32,480 bases of DNA from Solidesulfovibrio magneticus str. Maddingley MBC34 (lineage in GTDB: Bacteria > Desulfobacterota > Desulfovibrionia > Desulfovibrionales > Desulfovibrionaceae): positions 1 to 32,480 of the forward strand of contig ALAO01000016.1 of NCBI GenBank assembly GCA_000307955.1. The letters are read 5' to 3'. A model generated the notes under the pieces. The model saw only the letters and a program-made list of their open reading frames with translations. It had not been told where the DNA came from and made no database searches. The translations under genes and the position numbers were made by a program. Shown here in pieces: positions 23,202 through 31,186 of the stretch. Positions within the stretch are counted from its first letter, which is position 1. Each line of letters starts with the position of its first letter.

Positions 23202-24140
23202 TTGGATTTCCTGTCGTTTTTCATGCCGGGTGAACGCCGGCCAACGCCGCGCGCGGCCGAAGCCGCCGCCCGGGCCGCCCGGGGCCGGGCCGAGGCGTTG
23301 CTCGGCCGGGCAACCGCCCGCCTGGACGGTCTTTTGGCCTTGCTGGCCGCCGCCGACGCCCGGGACGCCGGGCTTGTGGCTGCGCTTCTGGCCGAGGACC
23401 TCGACGCCCTGGCCGAGCTGCTCGGGGCCGGCGGCGAAACGCTGACCGAGGTCCGGGCCGGGCTTGGCCCGATGCCAGGTCCCCAGGCCCTGGCCGCCTT
23501 TGCCCGCCGGGCCGGGGATCGCCTGGACGCCCTGGAGAAAAAGCTGGCCGCGCGCAAGGCCGGCGACTGGCGGCTGGCCGTGGACCGGTTCGAGGCCCGG
23601 GCCTTGTGGCGGGTGCGCACGGCGCTGATCGTCTGCGTGGCGCTGTTGTCCGCCTCGCTGCTCCTTGGCGACACCCTGGCCAAGAAACGCCGGGATTTCG
23701 CCGCCATGGTGGCGCTGCTCCACGAGCGCACCGAGGCCCAGAACGCCCTGGACGCCCTGGCCGAGCTGGCCCTGGCCGCCAAGAAGGCCACGGGCCGGCC
23801 CCTTTTCGAGGTGACGGGCGAAAACTGCACGAGCTGCGGCTGCGAAGGCCGGGATTTACGGCTGGTTCCCCAGGGCGACGTTTGCCGCCGCAAGTGGGAC
23901 ACCGCCCGGGAGCGCCTGGGCGCGGCGGCCAAGGCCTCGCCCCGGACCCTGGAACGCCTGGTCCGCGATCCCTGGGGTTCGCCTTACCTGCTCAACGAAA
24001 ACGAGGGCGAGAGCCCGGATTTCCCCTGCCTGCCCGATGCCGTGGTCTCGGCCGGCCAAAACGGCCTGTTCGGCGACGCCGACGACATCGTGGCGGCCGT
24101 GCCCAACGCCTTTTGCCCCAAGGACAAGGAGCGGCCCTAG
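23202..24140 (+). CDS. Membrane protein with pseudopilin (GspG)-like C-terminus
   Basis: This 312-residue protein has an unusual layout. Residues 15-130 are alanine-rich and helical, probably coiled coil. One membrane helix lies at about 139-157. The C-terminal part has six cysteines (209, 212, 214, 228, 276, 305), and 255-300 resembles the end of type II secretion major pseudopilins: RDPWGSPYLL, then VVSAGQNGLFGDADDI, the calcium-loop region. The prepilin leader at the N-terminus is absent, so it cannot be processed as a normal pseudopilin. The start is TTG at 23202, three nt after the decarboxylase stop. The ATG at 23223 has no ribosome site. Function is unknown; translation with the decarboxylase is likely coupled. 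Confidence 0.65.
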   Translation: MDFLSFFMPGERRPTPRAAEAAARAARGRAEALLGRATARLDGLLALLAAADARDAGLVAALLAEDLDALAELLGAGGETLTEVRAGLGPMPGPQALAAFARRAGDRLDALEKKLAARKAGDWRLAVDRFEARALWRVRTALIVCVALLSASLLLGDTLAKKRRDFAAMVALLHERTEAQNALDALAELALAAKKATGRPLFEVTGENCTSCGCEGRDLRLVPQGDVCRRKWDTARERLGAAAKASPRTLERLVRDPWGSPYLLNENEGESPDFPCLPDAVVSAGQNGLFGDADDIVAAVPNAFCPKDKERP

Positions 24141-24148
24141 GGTCGCGG

Positions 24149-24176
24149 CTTAAAAAATACCGCGGTATTTTTTAAG
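24149..24176. repeat. Perfect 28-bp palindrome
   Basis: The arm CTTAAAAAATACCG (24149-24162) is followed immediately by its exact reverse complement (24163-24176). It starts 8 nt after the stop of the upstream gene. As RNA it would fold with a CGCG loop and an A/U-rich base on either strand, so it could be a bidirectional terminator. As DNA its dyad symmetry would also suit a dimeric regulator. Confidence 0.8.
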
Positions 24177-24246
24177 AAAAAACCATGATGCAACCCCACG
24201 ATTTCGTTGCGGCGTCCGTTTGGACGGCGCGGGAGCGGCCCACGCC

Positions 24247-26292
24247 ATGATCGCGGCCCTGGTCCAGTTTCTTGCCGGCGCGCTGCGGGCCGGCGGTTTG
24301 ACCCTGGCCGCCGGCCATGGCCTGCTCTCGGCGGCCGTGCTGGTTGGGCTGGGGCGGCCGGCCCAGGCGTTCGTGGCCCTGGTCGCGGTCTGGGGCTTGG
24401 CCCTGGCCGTGTCGCGCCGGGGGCTGTCCTTAGGCCTGTTTCTCCTTGGCGCGACGCTTTTTTTCTTCGGCTGGCAGGCCTACGTCTACCCTTCGGCCGC
24501 CTTCGGCCTGATCCTGGACGTGGCCGCCCTGGCCCTGGGCTGGCGCAATCTCGGCCAGATCGAGGCCGAGTCCCAAGCCGGGGCCGAAACCGGAGCCGGC
24601 CCGTGCGGCGCGTTTCTCGGCGCGCTGGCCGTCCTGGCCCTGGGGTCCACGCTGCTTTTGCCCTGGGACCGTCTGACCGCGCAGCTGGCCTTTTTCGGGC
24701 CGACCGCCTTTTTCGCCGCCGTGGCCTTTTCCCCGGCCGACGCCCCGGCTTACGCCCTGGGCGCGGCGGCCCGTCTGGCCGTGTTTGCCGTGTTTGCCCG
24801 CGAGCTGGCCCGGACCTCCTGGCCCGGGCGCTTCGAGACCCTGGCCTCGGGCATCCTGGCCGGCCTGGTCGTCTCCATCGTCTACGGTCTGGCCCTGCAT
24901 TTCCGGGGCGACCACTATCTGCTCCACTACCGCTTCACCTCGGTCTTCGCCAATCCGGGCTGGTACGCCGAGTATCTGGCCGTGGTCGCGCCCTACGCCC
25001 TGATCGCCTTGACCCGGCCCTCGAAGCTGGCCCGGGGTTACGGCGCGGCCTGCCTGGCCCTTGTGGCCGGCTCCCTGGTCCTGACCCTGGCCAGGGCCGG
25101 CTGGATCGCCGGCGGCCTGACCTTCGCCGCCGCCGTGTGGCTCTATTTCCGGGGCGGACCCATGCTGCGCCTGCGCCGTCCCTGGGGGCATCTGCCGGCC
25201 CTGGCCGTGGGCGGGGCGCTGGTCATCGGCTTGTCGTTTTGGGCCTCGGGCAAGGAGCTGGCCGCCGTGAGCCGGCCGATAAACGCCTTGCTCAAGGAAC
25301 GGGTGGGCAATTTCACGGATTCGCCCCGGCCGACACTTTTCCGCTCGGGCTTGCTCATCGCCGCCGAAAGCCCGGTCTTTGGCCTGGGCTACGAGAGCTA
25401 TGCCCGGCATTATCCGGTGCTCTTGGCCACGCCGGCCGCCTGGCTCGGGCGCTACGGCGACAAAAACGCCGAGGTCTTCGAGACCTCGCACAACATGTAC
25501 ATCCAGCTCGTCTCGGGCCTGGGGCTGGCGGGCCTGGCCCTGTGGCTGGCCATGGCCGGCCGGGCCGGGTTCCTGTTATGGCGAAGCGTCCGGGACACGG
25601 CCGCGAGCCTGGACCTGGCCATGCTGCTGTCCCTGGCCGCTTTCCATGTCTATGCGTTTTTCCAGGAGATGTTCTACGTGCCGGCGGTGCTCTTCCTGCT
25701 GGCCCCGCCCTTGGCCCGGGCCATGGCCCTGGAGGGGCGGGCGCGTCCCGGCCGCCTGGCCCGATGGGCCGGGCGGCTGGCCTGGGCGCTGGCCCTGGCC
25801 GGCCTTGTCGCCTACGCCGATGATTTCGGGTTGTCGCGAACCCGGGAGCGCCTGTCCCTGGCCCAGTGGCGGACCGGGGAGGTGGTCTACGAAGGGTTTT
25901 ATCCGCCGGAGATGCTGGACGAACGGGCCATACGCTGGAGCGCGGGCAACGCCGCCGTGCTGGTCGCGCCCGGGGACGTGGAGCTGACGCTGTTTTCGCC
26001 CGTCGCCCAGGACGTGCTGCTGGTGTCCGACGCCGGCCCCCTGGACAAGCTGCGCCTGGGCGGCGAGCCGGCCACGCGGCGTTACCGGCTGCCCGACGCC
26101 GGCGACGGCCGGGCCAGAACGATCTTCATCATGCCCGAGACAGCGTTTGTGCCCATGGCCCAAAGCGGCGCGCTTGACCCCAGGCTTCTGGGCGTGGCGG
26201 CGGCGGTCCGGGCCGGACGGGAGGCGCGACAAGAGGCCCCGGTCTCGGGCGGGACCGGCGGCCGGGAAGTGCAAAGAGGAGAGGAACCCTAG
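24247..26292 (+). CDS. O-antigen ligase/polymerase-family membrane protein with C-terminal domain
   Basis: This 681-residue protein has about twelve membrane segments in residues 1-520 and resembles the Wzy/WaaL family, which polymerises O-units or ligates glycans to lipid or protein carriers. Typical segments are FANPGWYAEYLAVVAPYAL, LTLARAGWIAGGL, the large external loop with ESPVFGLGYESYARHYP, and ETSHNMYIQLVSGLGLAGL. About 165 residues follow the last membrane helix, with GFYPPEMLDERAIRWSAG and beta-type patterns; this resembles carbohydrate-associated domains, but I cannot name it. ATG at 24247 was chosen over a TTG at 24220 because GGGAGCGG lies upstream of it. The gene converges on the next one, and their ends overlap by 4 nt. 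Confidence 0.82.
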   Translation: MIAALVQFLAGALRAGGLTLAAGHGLLSAAVLVGLGRPAQAFVALVAVWGLALAVSRRGLSLGLFLLGATLFFFGWQAYVYPSAAFGLILDVAALALGWRNLGQIEAESQAGAETGAGPCGAFLGALAVLALGSTLLLPWDRLTAQLAFFGPTAFFAAVAFSPADAPAYALGAAARLAVFAVFARELARTSWPGRFETLASGILAGLVVSIVYGLALHFRGDHYLLHYRFTSVFANPGWYAEYLAVVAPYALIALTRPSKLARGYGAACLALVAGSLVLTLARAGWIAGGLTFAAAVWLYFRGGPMLRLRRPWGHLPALAVGGALVIGLSFWASGKELAAVSRPINALLKERVGNFTDSPRPTLFRSGLLIAAESPVFGLGYESYARHYPVLLATPAAWLGRYGDKNAEVFETSHNMYIQLVSGLGLAGLALWLAMAGRAGFLLWRSVRDTAASLDLAMLLSLAAFHVYAFFQEMFYVPAVLFLLAPPLARAMALEGRARPGRLARWAGRLAWALALAGLVAYADDFGLSRTRERLSLAQWRTGEVVYEGFYPPEMLDERAIRWSAGNAAVLVAPGDVELTLFSPVAQDVLLVSDAGPLDKLRLGGEPATRRYRLPDAGDGRARTIFIMPETAFVPMAQSGALDPRLLGVAAAVRAGREARQEAPVSGGTGGREVQRGEEP

Positions 26293-26744
26293 AGATTCTG
26301 GGTGTTTCGCTCGAAGACTCGCAGTTCGGTCACCACCAGCACGCCGAGTTGGCGCAGCCCTTGGTTTTCCTGATTTTCCACGAGTTCGGCCAAAAGCTTG
26401 GTGTCCTGGGGCAGCGAGGCCAGCACCGAAGCGCGCATCTCGCGCAGCCGTTCGGCCACGTAGACCGCGTCGCGCTTGGCCGTCATGTGTTCGGCCACGT
26501 CGGCCATGCGGGCCAGGCCGTTGGCCTTTTCCGCGTAGATGGCGCACATGGCGGTGAGATGCGACAGGATGTTCTTCTCGGCCGCGTTTTCGGTCTTGAA
26601 GTAGAGATCGGCGGCCTTGGAGGCGTATTCGTTGAAATGTTCGGCCGTGGACCGGAAGTGTTTGGCGGCTCCCATGGCCTCGGCGGCGGTGGTCAGGGCC
26701 AAAAGCAGGCATAGGGCGCTTAAGGCGGCATGGCGTCGTTGCAT
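26289..26744 (-). CDS. Small exported helical protein, function unknown
   Basis: This 151-residue protein has a clear signal peptide (MQRRH, then ALSALCLLLALTTAAEA with likely cleavage after residue 23). The mature part is predicted to be almost all helix, for example AEHFNEYASKAADLYFKTENAAEKN and EHMTAKRDAVYVAERLREMRAS. One cysteine is present, and there is no heme-binding CxxCH. I do not recognise the family. The start at 26744 has GGAG five to six bases upstream; an upstream ATG at 26822 gives no signal peptide at the N-terminus and was rejected. It is convergent with the O-antigen-type gene and divergent from the small-RNA candidate. Confidence 0.7.
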   Translation of the reverse strand: MQRRHAALSALCLLLALTTAAEAMGAAKHFRSTAEHFNEYASKAADLYFKTENAAEKNILSHLTAMCAIYAEKANGLARMADVAEHMTAKRDAVYVAERLREMRASVLASLPQDTKLLAELVENQENQGLRQLGVLVVTELRVFERNTQNL

Positions 26745-26840
26745 GGCTTCTCCGTGAATGGCCGTCCGGCAAGACTTCTCCGGTCGGCAAGGGCCACATA
26801 CCACTTTTTCCCGGGCCGTCAATGTGGCGGCGGGGAGGCC

Positions 26841-26868
26841 TTGCCGGCCGGCCGGGAATGCTTATTTC
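26841..26868 (+). promoter_or_regulatory. Weak candidate promoter for a leader or small RNA
   Basis: TTGCCG (26841-26846) and TATTTC (26863-26868) are spaced by 16 bp just upstream of the structured stretch that ends in a strong terminator. The -10 match is only 3 of 6, so this call depends on its position. Confidence 0.25.
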
Positions 26869-26871
26869 AAT

Positions 26872-26981
26872 AGGGAAGGCCGCCGAGACGCCACGGCATC
26901 GGGGTGGCCGGACGTATCCCTCCTTACCGTCGTGTTGTTGTTTCGCACCGCTTGGGGGCCGCTTCGGCGGCCCCGTTTTTT
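26872..26981 (+). ncRNA. Candidate small RNA or attenuated leader upstream of the deacetylase
   Basis: The 332-bp gap 26745-27076 contains no supported coding gene, yet it carries a textbook intrinsic terminator at 26955-26981 that no upstream plus-strand gene needs. The preceding 80 nt can fold: AGGGA (26872-26876) pairs with TCCCT (26917-26921) around an inner hairpin of GCCAC (26890-26894) and GTGGC (26904-26908). This fits either a short stand-alone RNA or a 5' leader with premature termination before the deacetylase. It does not match a riboswitch class that I can recall, including c-di-GMP-I, cobalamin and fluoride. Confidence 0.4.
26955..26981 (+). terminator. Intrinsic terminator with TTCG tetraloop
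   Basis: GGGGCCGC (26955-26962), loop TTCG, and GCGGCCCC (26967-26974) form a perfect 8-bp stem. It is followed by G and six T residues. This is the clearest rho-independent terminator in the window, and it acts on plus-strand transcription. Confidence 0.88.
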
Positions 26982-27004
26982 GGCGCGTTTCCCGGTGGCG
27001 GCCG

Positions 27005-27032
27005 TTGACTTTTTGCCCTGGTCTAGTAGGAA
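27005..27032 (+). promoter_or_regulatory. Candidate sigma-70 promoter for the deacetylase
   Basis: TTGACT (27005-27010, 5 of 6) and TAGGAA (27027-27032, 3 of 6) are spaced by 16 bp. They lie downstream of the terminator at 26955-26981 and 44 bp before the start at 27077. If real, the gene has transcription independent of the leader. Confidence 0.35.
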
Positions 27033-27076
27033 TCGCGGACCCAACCTCAAGCGGCTTTCATGCCTGCGGACGACTC

Positions 27077-28090
27077 ATGAATAAGGCTTACGGCTTGCGT
27101 GTCTTTTCCCGTGCCTTGGCCCTTTTGGCCGCCCTGACCCTGGTTATCGCCGCCTCGGCCGGACCGTGCCGGGCCGGCATGGTGACCCTGGTCTTCGACG
27201 ACGGCCTCTCCAGCGTCTATCAGTACGCCTATCCGGTGCTGTCCCAGTACGGCCTCGTGGCCACCACGGCCGTCATCGCCGATCGGGTCGATTCCGGCGA
27301 CCCCGACTTCATGGACGAAAAGCAGCTCAAGGAGCTGCAGACGGCCGGCTGGGAGATCGCCTCCCACAGCCTTACCCACAAGCGGCCCATCGACATCCCC
27401 AAGTTCATTGCCGAGGAAAAGTGCCTGATGCTCAAGCCCGTGGCCGGGCACAGGCCGCTTTACGAGGCCAAGTACAAGTACGAGGAGCTTTCCGGCCTCA
27501 TGGAAAACGGCAAGCTCCTGCGCGAACGGGCTAGCGGCAAGATGGTGAAGAATGAGCCGGGCAGCTACTACTTCGATGAACTGATCGGCGAGGTTCTGGT
27601 GCATCCCTTCGAGGCGTCCAGCGCCGAGAAGCAGCAGATCGTGGCCATCTCCTACGAACGTGAGATGCAGGCCTCCAAGGAGGATCTGGAGGATCGCGGC
27701 TTCAAGGTCAGCACCTACGTCACGCCCCACAACTACTGGACCCCGGAAATGAGCGAGCTGTCCAAGCGCTTCTACGCCCAGGTGGCCAACGGCGGCGACA
27801 CGTTCAACCGCAAGGGGTCCACTGACCGTTACTGGCTCAAGCGCTTCGTGGTGCACACCAACGATCCGGCCGAAGCGATTATCGGACTGATCAAGGAACA
27901 CGCCATGCGCGAGGACGGCTGGGTGATCTTTTGCCTGCACGGCATCGGCTCCGACCTGGGCTGGGAGCCCTGGGACGCGGCCAAGCTTGGCCAGCTCTGC
28001 GATTTCCTCAAGAAAAAGGCCATTCCCGTGGTCACCATCGACAAGGGCGTCAAGCTGTGGGTCGACGGCAAGGGCAAGCCCGGCGTCTAG
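27077..28090 (+). CDS. Exported polysaccharide deacetylase (NodB-type)
   Basis: This 337-residue protein belongs to carbohydrate esterase family 4, metal-dependent enzymes that remove acetyl groups from N-acetyl sugars in polysaccharides. The first 33 residues form a signal peptide (LALLAALTLVIAASAG, then CRA). The catalytic motif VTLVFDDG has D41 and D42, and the metal-site HxxxH is SHSLTH with H97 and H101. A late LHGIG (FCLHGIGSD) supplies the usual C-terminal histidine. A stretch of about 100 residues between these motifs, with EAKYKYEELSGLMENGKLL, is longer than in minimal NodB and may bind substrate. Activity in the periplasm on an exopolysaccharide is likely, since the following genes encode glycosyltransferases. 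Confidence 0.87.
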   Translation: MNKAYGLRVFSRALALLAALTLVIAASAGPCRAGMVTLVFDDGLSSVYQYAYPVLSQYGLVATTAVIADRVDSGDPDFMDEKQLKELQTAGWEIASHSLTHKRPIDIPKFIAEEKCLMLKPVAGHRPLYEAKYKYEELSGLMENGKLLRERASGKMVKNEPGSYYFDELIGEVLVHPFEASSAEKQQIVAISYEREMQASKEDLEDRGFKVSTYVTPHNYWTPEMSELSKRFYAQVANGGDTFNRKGSTDRYWLKRFVVHTNDPAEAIIGLIKEHAMREDGWVIFCLHGIGSDLGWEPWDAAKLGQLCDFLKKKAIPVVTIDKGVKLWVDGKGKPGV

Positions 28091-28196
28091 CGCCGCCCGA
28101 CGGCCCGTCATGCTCGGCTTGCGTCTCGCCAGGTTAAGGGCAAGCTGGCGTCTGGCGTCGCATCATCGAAACGAGCCTGTGGCCTGTTGCGGGCAA

Positions 28197-28226
28197 CATG
28201 TTCAAAAACATGTGTTTTTGAACATG
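28197..28226. repeat. 30-bp inverted repeat, 14-bp arms
   Basis: The arm CATGTTCAAAAACA (28197-28210) and its exact reverse complement (28213-28226) are separated only by TG. Flanking GGGC and GCCC could extend the stem past a small bulge. The spacer is too short for a normal hairpin loop unless inner pairs open, so either a terminator or a dyad operator is possible. Confidence 0.75.
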
Positions 28227-28278
28227 GCCCCCGGCGGGATTCCCCGGAAGCGACCCGGGGCCGGCCCCCGGGAAGGGC

Positions 28279-28305
28279 ATGAGATTTTTTTGGAAAAAAA
28301 CTCAT
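28279..28305. repeat. T/A-tract inverted repeat
   Basis: ATGAG plus seven T residues face seven A residues plus CTCAT across a GG centre, with one unpaired A. On either strand the RNA would form an A-U hairpin. It lies 113 nt before the next gene and may end the deacetylase transcript. Confidence 0.6.
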
Positions 28306-28417
28306 TTTGCATTCCTATGCGCTTACGATACCAGTACTTGCCTTCGCGGGCGCGGCCCACGGGACCACTTGGCGGTCCCCAATTTCCGGTTGACGGCGCC
28401 CTGTTTACGAGGAGTGC

Positions 28418-29584
28418 ATGAAATCTTCGCTTCGCATTGTTGTCGCCGGCTTTGCCGTGGGGTTTCCCTTGGGGGGGCAGCTGTGGATGATGCTGCATTT
28501 CGCCGAGGGCCTCGCCCGTCTCGGCCATGAAGTGGTCTTTTTGGAAGACACGTCCAATTGGGCCTATCCCTTCGATCCGGTGCTCGGCCATCCCGTGGAC
28601 AATTCCGTGCGGGGGCGCGCCACGGTGGAGCGGCTGTTCCGCCAGGCCGGCCTGGACGGGCGCTGGGCCTACGTCAGCGAGATCGAGGGCAAGCTCTACG
28701 GCATGGACCGGGCCACCCTCGACCGCCATCTGGCCGAGGCCGATTTCTTCCTGAACATCTCCGGCGTGCTGCCGCCCAAGGACGAATACTTCCAGGCTCC
28801 GGTCAAGGCCGTCATCGACACCGACCCCGTCTTCACCCAGGTCAAGGTCGCCTCCGATCCCTGGACCCGCGACTACTACAAACGTCACGACGTCTGCTTC
28901 ACCTACGGCTGCAACCTGCCCGGCGGGGGCACCGACGTGCCCTTGGGCGGCGTGGACTGGAAGCCGCTGTTGCCGCCGGTCATCCTCGACAAATGGCCCG
29001 TGGGCCAGGGGCCGGGCGACCGCTGGACCACCATCGGCACCTGGGAGGCCAAGGATCGCGACGTGGAAGTGGCCGGGCGGCGTCTGTCCTGGCGCAAGAA
29101 CGTCAAGTACGAAGCCATCCTCGATCTGCCCGAGACCCTGCGCGACGTGCCTCTGGGCATGGCCATGAGCGGCATGTGCGACGACGCCTGGCGCTACGCC
29201 GCCGCCGGCTGGGAAGTGCGCGATGCCCTGGACGTTTCCCGCGATCTCGACGTCTACCGCGACTACATCCGGGGCAGTCGGGGCGAATTCACCATCGCCA
29301 AGGACCAGAACGTGGTGCTCAAAAGCGGCTGGTTCTCCGACCGCACGGCCACCTATCTGGCCGCCGGCCGGCCGGCCGTGGTCGAGGACACCGGTTATGG
29401 CCAGTATCTGCCGACCGGGGAAGGGCTTTTTCCCTTCGAGGGCCACGACGGGGCCATGGAGGCCCTGCGCCGGGCCGAGGCCGACCCCGTCAAGGCCGGC
29501 CGGGCCGCCCGGGCCATCGCCGAGGAGTTTTTCGACAGCGACAAGGTGCTGGCCGGGCTCTTGCGGGAGTGCGGCTTGGCCTGA
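28418..29584 (+). CDS. Glycosyltransferase-like protein (GT-B fold)
   Basis: This 388-residue protein begins with a Rossmann-type strand (LRIVVAGFAVGFPLGGQLWMM) and an ARLGHEVVFLEDT element usual for GT-B transferases. The C-terminal half has FTIAKDQNVVLKSGWFSDRTATYLAAGRPAVVEDTGYG, which matches the donor-site region of CgeB-like transferases. No signal peptide or membrane segment is convincing. It is preceded by GAGGAG very close to the ATG. The substrate is unknown. Its place between a polysaccharide deacetylase and a regulator plus a MurG-like transferase suggests envelope or exopolysaccharide synthesis. Confidence 0.72.
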   Translation: MKSSLRIVVAGFAVGFPLGGQLWMMLHFAEGLARLGHEVVFLEDTSNWAYPFDPVLGHPVDNSVRGRATVERLFRQAGLDGRWAYVSEIEGKLYGMDRATLDRHLAEADFFLNISGVLPPKDEYFQAPVKAVIDTDPVFTQVKVASDPWTRDYYKRHDVCFTYGCNLPGGGTDVPLGGVDWKPLLPPVILDKWPVGQGPGDRWTTIGTWEAKDRDVEVAGRRLSWRKNVKYEAILDLPETLRDVPLGMAMSGMCDDAWRYAAAGWEVRDALDVSRDLDVYRDYIRGSRGEFTIAKDQNVVLKSGWFSDRTATYLAAGRPAVVEDTGYGQYLPTGEGLFPFEGHDGAMEALRRAEADPVKAGRAARAIAEEFFDSDKVLAGLLRECGLA

Positions 29585-29595
29585 TCCGCACTTGC

Positions 29596-29611
29596 GGGCA
29601 AGGAATTTGCA
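29596..29611 (+). promoter_or_regulatory. Sigma-54 (RpoN) promoter
   Basis: GGGCAAGGAATTTGCA matches the -24/-12 consensus TGGCACGNNNNTTGCA at 10 of 12 fixed positions, including the essential GG and GC with exactly 10 bp between them. It lies 12 nt after the preceding stop and 66 nt before a gene encoding a sigma-54 activator, so self-activation is likely. Confidence 0.7.
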
Positions 29612-29677
29612 AACAACCGCCGGATTGTGCCCCCAACCGGTTGAAACCCGCCTGGCTTCGGGCTAGAACCTTCGGCG

Positions 29678-31183
<1,506 letters not shown>

Positions 31184-31186
31184 TCC

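Larger units (their letters stand above)
28091..28417. other. Intergenic region with three palindromes
   Basis: This 327-bp gap holds no coding frame that I can support. It contains the inverted repeats at 28197-28226 and 28279-28305 listed separately. Between them is a G+C hairpin whose stem CCCGGGG (28254-28260) pairs with CCCCGGG (28266-28272). The base composition turns AT-rich from 28281 to 28345, which would suit a promoter for the next gene, but I found no well-spaced pair of boxes. Confidence 0.6.

Noticed and set aside
26822-27076. N-terminal extension of the deacetylase frame up to 26822
   Set aside because: It would place a strong terminator inside the gene and hide the signal peptide. 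ATG at 27077 gives a normal exported enzyme.
28180-28195. Second sigma-54-like site (TGGCCTGTTGCGGGCA)
   Set aside because: GG-N10-GC spacing is right, but the TTGC part is GGGC and only about 8 of 12 fixed positions match. It is also far from the next start and overlaps a repeat.
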